Shown here: one piece after another, positions 25,631 to 34,338 of the stretch
Layout: every line of letters starts with the position of its first letter
How positions within the stretch are numbered: the first letter of the stretch is position 1
NCBI RefSeq assembly: GCF_001517545.1
Contig: NZ_FBYA01000004.1
Span: forward strand, 1-64,000
DNA from: Limnohabitans sp. Rim47
Lineage (GTDB): Bacteria; Pseudomonadota; Gammaproteobacteria; Burkholderiales; Burkholderiaceae_C
DNA: 64,000 bases
Reading direction: 5' to 3'
Translations under genes and position numbers: made by a program
The notes under the pieces: model-generated
The model's database searches: none
What the model was told of the DNA's origin: nothing
Seen by the model: the letters and a program-made list of their open reading frames with translations, nothing else

Positions 25631-25693
25631 ATAGGAGGCAGCGCCAGCACAGCGATTGGTAATAACCCTTGCGACCCATGGAGAAAACCGAAA

Positions 25694-26131
25694 ATGACCC
25701 CCAGCTTTGATTTGAACGCCGCGCCGGGACATCTGATCAGGCGGGCGCACCAAATTTCTGTGGCCGTTTTTAACAGGCATTTGGCCGCAGCCGATGTCAC
25801 GCCTGTTCAGTTCGCAATCTTGAATGCCTTGCTCGATAGCCCTGGCATTGACCAGATCACTTTGGCCAAGCATGTCGCGTTTGATCCGGCCACATCCGGG
25901 TCGGTGATTGGTCGGTTGGAAAGCAAGGGCTGGGTGGAGCGCCGCGCTGATGAGGTCGACCGCCGTCGCAAGTTGCTTGTGCTGACATCGCTGGGCTTGG
26001 AGGCATTGGCGGGCATGCAAGGCGATGTGGCGCAGGTTCAGACCGACATCCTGTCGCCCCTTCCGGCGCATGAGCAAGCGCAGTTCATGCACTTGCTCAG
26101 ACAGTTCGTGGCAGGTCACGAGACGCCTTGA
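25694..26131 (+). CDS. MarR family transcriptional regulator
   Basis: 145 residues from ATG 25694 (the longer frame from 25583 overlaps the control region). The winged-helix region reads FAILNALLDSPGIDQITLAKHVAFDPATSG (recognition helix) then SVIGRLESKGWVERRADEVDRRRKLLVLT (wing with the conserved DxRRR). MarR proteins dimerise and release DNA on binding small aromatic acids. Divergent from the fumarylpyruvate hydrolase-like gene and probably its repressor; the palindromes at 25572-25630 are candidate sites. Confidence 0.92.
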   Translation: MTPSFDLNAAPGHLIRRAHQISVAVFNRHLAAADVTPVQFAILNALLDSPGIDQITLAKHVAFDPATSGSVIGRLESKGWVERRADEVDRRRKLLVLTSLGLEALAGMQGDVAQVQTDILSPLPAHEQAQFMHLLRQFVAGHETP

Positions 26132-26157
26132 CAACGATGGCTTGCCGTGGCCGGCAC

Positions 26158-26460
26158 TTATTGGGATTTGGCGGTCAGCTCGAAGTGTTCGACGTGAGGC
26201 GGTGCAGCAAAGAATGGACCGACGATGGCACGCCACTCGGTGAACAGCGGTGATTGACGGAAACCCACGGTGTGGTCTTCCAGTGTGTCCCAGAAGATTT
26301 GCAGCACATAGCGTTCAGGGCTTTCAATGCCGCGGTTGACTTTTCCGCCTTGAAAACCCTTGGCTTTGCTGGCCACGGTGTTCAGGCCCAGTTCAATGGC
26401 TTGTTCAAATGCAGCCTGTTGGCCGGGGTGGATGCGGATATCGGCGAGTTCGAGGATCAT
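26158..26460 (-). CDS. Antibiotic biosynthesis monooxygenase (ABM) domain protein
   Basis: 100 residues, one ABM ferredoxin-like domain: MILELADIRIHPGQQAAFEQ, GLNTVASKAKGFQGGKVNRG, YVLQIFWDTLEDHTVGFRQS. Family members are dimeric enzymes (quinol or haem monooxygenases) or stress proteins. No partner gene reveals the role: it stands alone, convergent with the MarR gene and 99 bp upstream, on the minus strand, of nothing co-directional except the MATE gene cluster that ends at 26560. Confidence 0.82.
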   Translation of the reverse strand: MILELADIRIHPGQQAAFEQAIELGLNTVASKAKGFQGGKVNRGIESPERYVLQIFWDTLEDHTVGFRQSPLFTEWRAIVGPFFAAPPHVEHFELTAKSQ

Positions 26461-26559
26461 GGTTTGAATCGGATCGAAGTGAATTGACCCTCCACCTTAA
26501 CGCATCTTGGGGGGCGAATGGACTCCGGCTTGTCAACTTCTGAGGGTCATGCCCGTAGT

Positions 26560-27921
26560 TCAGTTAGAGGCTGTTCGGGTTGGCGCGGGGCGAGAGGCAT
26601 GCCAGACCATGGCCGCAAAAAGCACTGACACCAAAGCCAGCGCCGCCGTGCTGGTGACCCAGAATGTGTCCACGCTGGCACGCCGAGGCCAGCCCGCCCA
26701 ATCGACGCCTTGATAGGCCAAGCGATAGCCGCCATACAAGCCCACGCCCCACAGCAGTGCGGTATAGACCACCAGCGGCATAACGGTGATCCGGTAACAA
26801 CGCAGAAGGGAGGCGCACACCGCTTGCACGGCATCGGCCAAGTGATAAAGCGCGACCCAAGCCAGCCAGACTGTGGCCGCTTGCACCACGCTGGGATCGT
26901 TGCTGAATGCGTTGGCCAATGCTTCGCGGCCCATGAACAAGAGGGCAGCCCCTAACAATGCCGCGCCAATGGCCAGACCAATCCCTGTGCCTGCCGCGCG
27001 GCGGGCTTTGTGTGTCTGCCCCGCCCCGAGCCAATAGCCTGTGCGTGCGCTGCTGGCTATGCCTAAGGCCAGTGGCACCATGTAGAGCACTGCGGCCAGG
27101 CTGGCGGCAATTTGGTGGCTGGCCAAGGCCACAGCGCCCAAACGAGCGATGAACAAGGCCATCAAGGTGAACGAAGTCACCTCCACCATGATGGACAAAC
27201 CGGCAGGCACACCCATTGCTAAAAAGCGCCGGATCATGGGCCAGTCTGGTTGTTCGGGGCGCCTCCACAATCGGTAAGGTTTGTAAATATCTTGCGTGCG
27301 CAACAGCCACAGGCCTGCCAGCAACATGAGCGTGTTGACCGACAGCGTCGCCCAAGCACAGCCCACAACCCCCATGCCAGCCAGACCGGCAATCCCAAAA
27401 GTCAATACAAACGACAGCGGCACCTTGACCAGCAAGGCGCCGGCTTGCAACCAGGTCACCAAACGCGGGTGCCCCAGACTTTGGTTGAGGGTGCTGTACA
27501 TGCGAAACAGCAGCGATGGCACCAAAGCCAGCGCCAGGATGCGCAAATAAGCCCGCACATCGGGCCACAGCGCCTCAGGCACCTCAGTGGCCGACAGCCA
27601 AAGGTCTGGAAACCACAAGCCGCTGATGCCGATCACGGCAGCCCCTGCCGCAATGTAGAGTGCTTGCCGTACCGAACGTCCTACCTCGGCTTGGCGGCCA
27701 CCGCCATGCAGCTCAGCCCAAACAGGCAGCAAAGCTTGCAGCAGCCCGTTCAAAGCCACATAAATGCTGATGTAAATGGACGAGGCCAAGGACAAAACAG
27801 CCAAGGCCTGAGGGCTGTAGCGGCCCGCGATCAAGGTGTCGGCGATGCCAAATGACATCACGGCCAGTTGCCCCACCAACACGGTGCCTGCATGGCGGGC
27901 GATGGTGCGCAGCTCGGACAT
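26560..27921 (-). CDS. MATE family multidrug/Na+ antiporter
   Basis: 453 residues with 12 transmembrane helices in two repeats. N-terminal motif: LRTIARHAGTVLVGQLAVMSFGIADTLIAG, with the mid-protein MVEVTSFTLMALFIARLGAVALASHQIA typical of NorM-like MATE proteins. It exports cationic compounds in exchange for Na+ or H+. It is preceded by a membrane glycosyltransferase-like gene with only 3 bp between them, so the two are cotranscribed; that pairing would also fit export of a lipid-linked or glycosylated substrate. Confidence 0.9.
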   Translation of the reverse strand: MSELRTIARHAGTVLVGQLAVMSFGIADTLIAGRYSPQALAVLSLASSIYISIYVALNGLLQALLPVWAELHGGGRQAEVGRSVRQALYIAAGAAVIGISGLWFPDLWLSATEVPEALWPDVRAYLRILALALVPSLLFRMYSTLNQSLGHPRLVTWLQAGALLVKVPLSFVLTFGIAGLAGMGVVGCAWATLSVNTLMLLAGLWLLRTQDIYKPYRLWRRPEQPDWPMIRRFLAMGVPAGLSIMVEVTSFTLMALFIARLGAVALASHQIAASLAAVLYMVPLALGIASSARTGYWLGAGQTHKARRAAGTGIGLAIGAALLGAALLFMGREALANAFSNDPSVVQAATVWLAWVALYHLADAVQAVCASLLRCYRITVMPLVVYTALLWGVGLYGGYRLAYQGVDWAGWPRRASVDTFWVTSTAALALVSVLFAAMVWHASRPAPTRTASN

Positions 27922-27924
27922 GGC

Positions 27925-29658
27925 TCAGCGCACGGACGGGTCTGAAGGGGGGCTGGGCGTTGTGGCTGGCCGAAAAATGACCAGGGTTTCAACTTTGTCG
28001 GTAGGCCGCTTGATGGCCGCAACTTCCTCCCAACCCAAGGACTTGATTTTGGCCGACAGCAAAGATCGGTTGGCGTTGTCGATGACCAGCCAGGCGCAGT
28101 CAGGCTGCGGTGTTTGCATGGGAACAAGCCGAGCTTGGGCGTGGTACATCAACGCCGCGCCTTGCGCTTTGGAGATGCCTGCGTATTGGAGGCACGTGGT
28201 GGGGCCTGTGGTGCGCGTGATTTTTTGGACCAAGGGCGCGTAGCTGCGGGCGTAGTCGAGCAAGGGCAGCCACAAAGTGGTCAGCAACAGCCAACACAGC
28301 ACGGCGCCACCTGCGGGCAGCACCAGGCTCTTCCAGATGGCAGCACGGTGGTAGCCCGTGCGCCACTTCACAAGTGCGGCCCATGCCAGCGTGGCCGTCA
28401 GTGCAACTGCAAAAGCACCAACTGAAAACGACGGTACAAATTCGGGCGCAAGCCGTGCCACATTGGCCGCCGGTCTGGCCGGGGTGCCCGTTTGCATGGC
28501 CACCCAAACCACCCAAATGGTGAGTGCGCAGACACTGAAAAACAGCAAAGTGAACCAGTCAATCAGGGCACCCAAACTGCGTTTGAGGGTGGGCAGCGCC
28601 AAGGCGGCCAAGGCGGCAATGGCGGGCAGCGATGTCAGCAGCGCCCGATCCGACAGGCCCGTGAACCAAGTGGCGCCCACCGTCACCAGCACAAACCACA
28701 GTGGCAAACCTAAGTGCGGAAAGCGCCAGCCCTGAGACAACTGACCGCGCCAGCGCCACAAAGCCCACAGGGCCAAAGGCCAGGCAGGCCAAGTGAACCA
28801 GGCGATCAACTTGGCCAGAATGTGCACGTCGACCATGGTGTGTGGCACAACGCGCCAACGCCACAAATCCAGTGCCCCAGCGGTGGTGATGCACAACAGG
28901 CCAATGAGGGCCATCAGGCCCAAGTCGAGCATGCTCAAACGGCGTTGTGCTGGATCTGCTTGAGCACTGGCGCAAATGACCGAGCCACCGATGCCCAGCC
29001 ACAGCGCCAAAGTCGGCGCGCCAGACAAGGTCATGCCCAGCATGCCGATGGCCACTGCTGCGGCACTTTGAATGCGGTGACGGGCCCAAGTCGCCAGTCC
29101 AAAAAACAACAAAGCCCCAAAGCACAGCTGACTGAGCGCGGGCGTGGTTTCGTGTGCAAGCCGGGCCAAGCCCAGGCAAGCCAACAGCGCCAGCAAACCC
29201 CCATCGGCCATGGCTCGGGCGTAGTCCGCTGGTTTGGCCTCACCGCCAAACGCAAAGGCCACCGGCTGTGCTGCGGGGTGGCGCGTCAGTGCATACACCG
29301 CGTACCAAGTGGCCGTCAGTGTGGTGATCAGCATGCCGATGAATGGCAATCGGGCAAAGAGGTCTTCGAAGCCTGCAGGTGCCAGTCGAATGAAGGCTGC
29401 ACCCAACCAATAAGGCAACAAGGCCAGGTTGCTGTCGGTGCTGCCCAGCAGTGTGGGTTTGAGCCAGCTGATGGCTTCGCTTGCCGCAGGTTGCGCCAAT
29501 TGCAGCATGAAGCCGAAGGCTTCAATGTCTTGCGCTTTCCAAAGCGATCGACCCCAAAAGCCGGGCAACACATAGGCGGCGCACAACAACAGCAAGGCCA
29601 CACGCGGCAGTCTGCGTACGGCACTTTGTGCCACGATGGCTGGGGTAGGGAAGTTCAC
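27925..29658 (-). CDS. ArnT-like polytopic membrane protein (possible glycosyltransferase)
   Basis: 577 residues from a GTG at 29658. Roughly 11-13 transmembrane helices, with an early GRSLWKAQDIEAFGFMLQLA (the acidic pair expected in the first periplasmic loop of ArnT/PMT-type GT-C enzymes) and a soluble C-terminal domain after residue 480 (TTCLQYAGISKAQGAALMYH...). GT-C enzymes transfer sugars from lipid carriers at the outer face of the membrane. Acceptor and donor are unknown. Start and substrate are tentative; the coupling to the MATE gene downstream is clear. Confidence 0.7.
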   Translation of the reverse strand: MNFPTPAIVAQSAVRRLPRVALLLLCAAYVLPGFWGRSLWKAQDIEAFGFMLQLAQPAASEAISWLKPTLLGSTDSNLALLPYWLGAAFIRLAPAGFEDLFARLPFIGMLITTLTATWYAVYALTRHPAAQPVAFAFGGEAKPADYARAMADGGLLALLACLGLARLAHETTPALSQLCFGALLFFGLATWARHRIQSAAAVAIGMLGMTLSGAPTLALWLGIGGSVICASAQADPAQRRLSMLDLGLMALIGLLCITTAGALDLWRWRVVPHTMVDVHILAKLIAWFTWPAWPLALWALWRWRGQLSQGWRFPHLGLPLWFVLVTVGATWFTGLSDRALLTSLPAIAALAALALPTLKRSLGALIDWFTLLFFSVCALTIWVVWVAMQTGTPARPAANVARLAPEFVPSFSVGAFAVALTATLAWAALVKWRTGYHRAAIWKSLVLPAGGAVLCWLLLTTLWLPLLDYARSYAPLVQKITRTTGPTTCLQYAGISKAQGAALMYHAQARLVPMQTPQPDCAWLVIDNANRSLLSAKIKSLGWEEVAAIKRPTDKVETLVIFRPATTPSPPSDPSVR

Positions 29659-29760
29659 AGGATCAAAGATATCAGGTCAGGGACAGTCATGGAATTGACT
29701 TTGCAAGGCGTGCGTCGGAGGCTTTGGCCTGCCACGGCCTTCGCACCCTTTTTGCCACCC

Positions 29761-29782
29761 TACTTCCACCATACTTCCACCA
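29761..29782. repeat. 11-bp tandem repeat (two copies)
   Basis: TACTTCCACCA occurs twice head-to-tail, just before the rpmE2 terminator. The rest of the 180-bp gap (29659-29838) holds a GGCC-rich dyad around 29720-29745 and the terminator, and no gene. Confidence 0.5.
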
Positions 29783-29785
29783 TAC

Positions 29786-29822
29786 AAAAAGGGCAGGCCG
29801 GTTGCCCGGGCTGCCCTTGGGG
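29786..29822 (-). terminator. Rho-independent terminator after rpmE2
   Basis: On the minus strand AAGGGCAG (29818-29811) and CTGCCCTT (29796-29789) form a perfect 8-bp stem with an inner GC-rich loop, followed by TTTTTG, 17 bp after the rpmE2 stop. Confidence 0.82.
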
Positions 29823-29838
29823 GTACACCAAGAATGAA

Positions 29839-30102
29839 TTACTTGGCGATGGTGGTGGTCTTGCCGAAGCGGTTGCGGAATTTCTCCACGCGGCCACCCA
29901 TGTTGTCGACCGACTTTTGTGTGCCGGTGTAGAAGGGGTGCGACTCGCTGGTCGTATCCAGCTTGTACAAAGGCAACTCGCGACCGTCTTCCATTTTGAT
30001 CATCTCTTTGGTGTTAGCGCATGAGCGAGTCACGAACTTGAAACCATTGGACATGTCCTGGAAGCAAATTTCACGGTAGTTAGGGTGAATGCCGTCTTTC
30101 AT
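29839..30102 (-). CDS. rpmE2: 50S ribosomal protein L31 type B
   Basis: 87 residues: MKDGIHPNYREICFQDMSNG, KMEDGRELPLYKLDTTSESHPFYTGTQKSVD. Two cysteines are present but not the four-Cys zinc site of the type A paralogue, so this is the zinc-independent type B L31, used when zinc is scarce. Strong ribosome site (AAAGGA) upstream. It lies 85 bp downstream of rho on the same strand, an arrangement conserved in betaproteobacteria; its own terminator follows. Confidence 0.94.
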   Translation of the reverse strand: MKDGIHPNYREICFQDMSNGFKFVTRSCANTKEMIKMEDGRELPLYKLDTTSESHPFYTGTQKSVDNMGGRVEKFRNRFGKTTTIAK

Positions 30103-30187
30103 GGGGAAATCCTTTTATTTTCGCTACGGTAGCCACACTTCAGCCTATCTGAGTGCACTTTCCGCAAAACCTGTCGATTATAGGGCA

Positions 30188-31450
<1,263 letters not shown>

Positions 31451-31627
31451 GGATTTGGCCTGTGGCGAATCGGTCCGTCGGGGACCGTTTTCAGATAAGC
31501 GGGTGGAAATGTTCAGAACCGGTTGCCGCCCGGGGTTGGGGGCTGGTGCTTCCGGCAATCAAGGCGCTGGTCCCTGTTCGGGTTGCCTTGCGGAAATTAT
31601 GACAGGTTTTGAAGTGGGCCAGAAAAC

Positions 31628-31657
31628 AAAAAACCGGGTCATGAATGCCCGGTTTTT
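31628..31657 (-). terminator. Rho-independent terminator after trxA
   Basis: AAAAACCGGG and CCCGGTTTTT form a perfect 10-bp stem with a 9-base loop, and on the minus strand a T-run follows. It lies 36 bp downstream of the trxA stop. The rest of the trxA-rho gap has no gene. Confidence 0.88.
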
Positions 31658-31692
31658 GGGGGTGGTCTGAGCAGCTCAGGCCAAAGCCGATA

Positions 31693-32025
31693 TCAAGCCA
31701 ATTGCTGGTCGATGAAAGCGGTCAGTTGTGACTTGCTCATCGCACCTACTTTGGTGGCGGCCAACTGACCATCCTTGAAGATCATCAGGGTCGGGATGCC
31801 GCGAATACCGAACTTGGCGGGAATGTCGCGGTTGTCGTCCACGTTCATCTTGGTGATCTGCAGCTTGCCTTCGTAGGTGCCAGCCACTTCGTCCAGTATG
31901 GGGGCAATCATTTTGCAAGGGCCGCACCATTCAGCCCAGAAGTCGACCACCACGGGTTGGCTCGACTGGAGAACGTCGGCTTCGAAAGTGGCGTCGGTAA
32001 TGTGTTTGATCAGATCGCTGGCCAT
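31693..32025 (-). CDS. trxA: Thioredoxin 1
   Basis: 110 residues from ATG 32025 (AAGGAAAAGG ribosome site just upstream). The redox site WCGPC is at residues 33-37 in VVVDFWAEWCGPCKMIAPIL. It reduces ribonucleotide reductase and other disulfide enzymes in the cytoplasm. It forms a divergent pair with the flavoprotein gene at 32130, sharing about 100 bp of control region. Confidence 0.96.
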   Translation of the reverse strand: MASDLIKHITDATFEADVLQSSQPVVVDFWAEWCGPCKMIAPILDEVAGTYEGKLQITKMNVDDNRDIPAKFGIRGIPTLMIFKDGQLAATKVGAMSKSQLTAFIDQQLA

Positions 32026-32129
32026 GGCCTTTTCCTTGTGAACATTGAAGATGCGGCTAAAGTTGCGGCTATTTTGACAGAATCCCAAAGCGCTCGCCTG
32101 TCGCGCAGGCGTTGCCAACACATAAATTC

Positions 32130-33449
32130 ATGACTTCCTCTGCTGCTGCTTCCTCCGCTTCGTCCGATTTTCCTGTTCTCGAGGCCCAGGTGGCCATTGT
32201 GGGCGGTGGCCCCGCCGGGTTGATGGCCGCAGAGGTGTTGTCGCAGTCGGGCGTTTCTGTTCATCTGTTCGACGCCATGCCGTCTGTTGGACGTAAATTT
32301 TTGTTGGCCGGCAAGGGGGGCTTGAACCTCACCCATGCCGAGGCGCCGGCGTTGTTTCGCACCCGTTATGGCGATCAGCAAATCCAGGCGGGCCAATGGC
32401 TTGACCAGATGGATGCTCAAGCCGTTCGTGATTGGGCCAAGGGCCTGGGGGTGGACACTTTCGTGGGCACTTCTGGTCGTGTTTTTCCTGAGGAAATGAA
32501 GGCAGCGCCTTTGCTTAGGGCTTGGTTGCATCGTTTGCGGCATCCGGCCTCAGGTGTGCCAGTGCAATTTCACATGCGCCACCGCTGGCAAGGCTGGGTA
32601 GGAGAACATCTGGTTTTTCAGCCCACAGGCCAAGTAGGCGTGACGCGTGTTCATGCCCGCGCGACCTTGCTGGCCTTGGGGGGGGCCAGTTGGCCGCGCC
32701 TGGGTTCCGATGGCGCCTGGGTGCCGCTGCTGGCCGAACAACATGTGCCCATCACCCCACTGAAGCCTGCTAATTGCGGGTTTGATGTTTTGGGCCGGGA
32801 GGGCCAGGGTTGGACTGAACACTTTCGCAGCCGCTATGCGGGCCACCCGCTCAAGTCGGTCGCACTCAGGGTTGAGGCCACTGTGGGCCCGCAGGGTCAG
32901 TCTGAGGGCGAAGCCCGATTTGAGCGCAAAGGTGAGTTTGTCGTCACCGATACCGGTGTGGAAGGCAGCTTGATTTACGCTGCATCGGCGTGGTTGCGCG
33001 ATGACCTGGCCAAAGGGTCTGCGCAATTGGTGTTGGATTTGTTGCCCGACAAATCGCTGGATCAGGTCCGTTCAGAGGTGCTCTGGCCACGCGGTAGCCG
33101 CAGTTTGTCTAGCCATCTCAAAAGCCGCTTGGGCATTGATGGGGTGAAGCTGGGGCTTTTGTATGAGCTTTGTTCGCCTGAAACCATCGCCAACCCGGAG
33201 GCTTTGGCGCTCAGCTTGAAAGGCTTGCCTGTCCCTCTTAAAAGCGCAAGACCGGTGGATGAAGCCATCAGCACGGCGGGTGGGGTCGATTTGGCAGGAT
33301 TGACACCTGAGTTGATGTTGGCCCAAAGACCTGGTGTGTACTGCGCTGGCGAGATGCTGGACTGGGAAGCCCCGACGGGCGGCTATTTGTTGACCGCTTG
33401 TTTGGCGAGCGGCTACCGCGCAGGTTTGGGTATTTTGACGAATTTGTAA
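32130..33449 (+). CDS. HI0933-family FAD-binding oxidoreductase
   Basis: 439 residues from ATG 32130. The N-terminal Rossmann motif is AIVGGGPAGLMAAEVLSQSG and the family signature VGRKFLLAGKGGLNLTHAE follows; the C-terminal FAD-site motif ends GVYCAGEMLDWEAPTGGYLL. This is the TIGR03862 / HI0933-like flavoprotein group; the physiological substrate is unknown. It is divergent from trxA. No obvious partner gene. Confidence 0.87.
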   Translation: MTSSAAASSASSDFPVLEAQVAIVGGGPAGLMAAEVLSQSGVSVHLFDAMPSVGRKFLLAGKGGLNLTHAEAPALFRTRYGDQQIQAGQWLDQMDAQAVRDWAKGLGVDTFVGTSGRVFPEEMKAAPLLRAWLHRLRHPASGVPVQFHMRHRWQGWVGEHLVFQPTGQVGVTRVHARATLLALGGASWPRLGSDGAWVPLLAEQHVPITPLKPANCGFDVLGREGQGWTEHFRSRYAGHPLKSVALRVEATVGPQGQSEGEARFERKGEFVVTDTGVEGSLIYAASAWLRDDLAKGSAQLVLDLLPDKSLDQVRSEVLWPRGSRSLSSHLKSRLGIDGVKLGLLYELCSPETIANPEALALSLKGLPVPLKSARPVDEAISTAGGVDLAGLTPELMLAQRPGVYCAGEMLDWEAPTGGYLLTACLASGYRAGLGILTNL

Positions 33450-33532
33450 CAATTCAACACAAATGGTGTATTCCAAGAGCTCATGTGCTGCGTTGTTGTT
33501 CTGTGAGTAACATCATCCTAAACGAGGTCGAC

Positions 33533-33826
33533 ATGACGCCAGAAGCTTCCCAGGAATACCAGCGTGCCGTTGAAGAGGCCGCCAACGCTTTCATGAAAGT
33601 GATGGCATTGCGTGGTTTCAATGTTCGCGATTACCCCCAAAATTTTGTGGCTCAAATGGCGAATCAGACGCGTTTGGCCTTTGAGACAAACCGAAACGGC
33701 GCTCACAAAAACGCCGATCACTTGGTTTCTGAGTTGTTGCGCGCTGCCCCAACTGCCCCTCAACTGGTGACCGCCGCCAAAGTCAAATCTTTGCCTTTTC
33801 CAGCGCTACGCCGTCGAATGGCCTGA
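33533..33826 (+). CDS. Small hypothetical protein
   Basis: 97 residues from ATG 33533 (ACGAGGTCGAC before it is a fair ribosome site; longer in-frame starts would cover non-conserved sequence). A soluble, helical protein: TPEASQEYQRAVEEAANAFM, NFVAQMANQTRLAFETNRNG, and a basic C-terminus PALRRRMA. No signal peptide or motif that I recognise. It sits 83 bp after the flavoprotein gene and may be cotranscribed. Coding character is good; function unknown. Confidence 0.65.
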   Translation: MTPEASQEYQRAVEEAANAFMKVMALRGFNVRDYPQNFVAQMANQTRLAFETNRNGAHKNADHLVSELLRAAPTAPQLVTAAKVKSLPFPALRRRMA

Positions 33827-34090
33827 GTCTTTGCTGACCCACTGTTGAATCGGTGGTGTTGGCTGTATCGGCGGACAGCAGGATTTTGTGACAATAGTCA
33901 GTATGGAACCGAGCTTTTGGACTGAACGTATTTACCTGATCAGCTGTCGTTTTGCCGGGTACGTCATGCTCAATGTGGCAGACGATGCGGCGATGTTGGC
34001 TTTGATTTTTTGCTGAGGTCACAGCTGAAAGTGTTTATTTGCAAGACTTTTCGCGCTGAAAGTCCTTGAAATTGCCCCAATAAATGTAAG

Positions 34091-34188
34091 TTGACGAGCC
34101 TTGACCCCGGCACTGGCTCCACAGTTAGGGCTGCTTGGTTCCCCACCTGACCCGGTTGGCCGCTTCACCATGCGGGAAGGCCCGTCAA
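34091..34188 (-). ncRNA. ffs: 4.5S signal recognition particle RNA
   Basis: About 98 nt read on the minus strand. Ends pair: TTGACGGGCCTT at the 5' end with AAGGCTCGTCAA at the 3' end (12 bp with one G-U). The conserved domain IV core carries GTCAGG on the 5' side and AAGCAGCC on the 3' side. It binds Ffh and FtsY to target inner-membrane proteins. Its promoter has TACAAT at the -10 and a GCTGAAAA-type -35 with 17-bp spacing (34194-34222). It lies next to dnaX, an adjacency seen in many bacteria. Confidence 0.87.
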
Positions 34189-34193
34189 CATGA

Positions 34194-34222
34194 ATTGTAG
34201 GCGAGCTTGCTGGTGCTTTTCA
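34194..34222 (-). promoter_or_regulatory. Promoter of ffs
   Basis: On the minus strand TACAAT (34199-34194) is a good -10; TGAAAA lies 17 bp upstream as a weak -35. The expected start, 7 bp downstream, coincides with the first paired base of the SRP RNA (34188). The spacer on the other side (33827-34090) contains one 37-codon open frame (33903-34016) of doubtful meaning and nothing else I can support. Confidence 0.5.
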
Positions 34223-34338
34223 GCCCTTGGCTGATTTTTCCTGTTTTCCTCAAGGCCAAGCTGCAGGCTTGACCAATTCCAGCGACTTGCCAAAACAAGC
34301 CCCAAATAGTGCATCTTCAGCCCGATAGAATCAGGCCC

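Noticed and set aside
33783..34022. 79-codon minus-strand frame near ffs
   Set aside because: Overlaps the end of the small unknown gene; composition unlike a protein.
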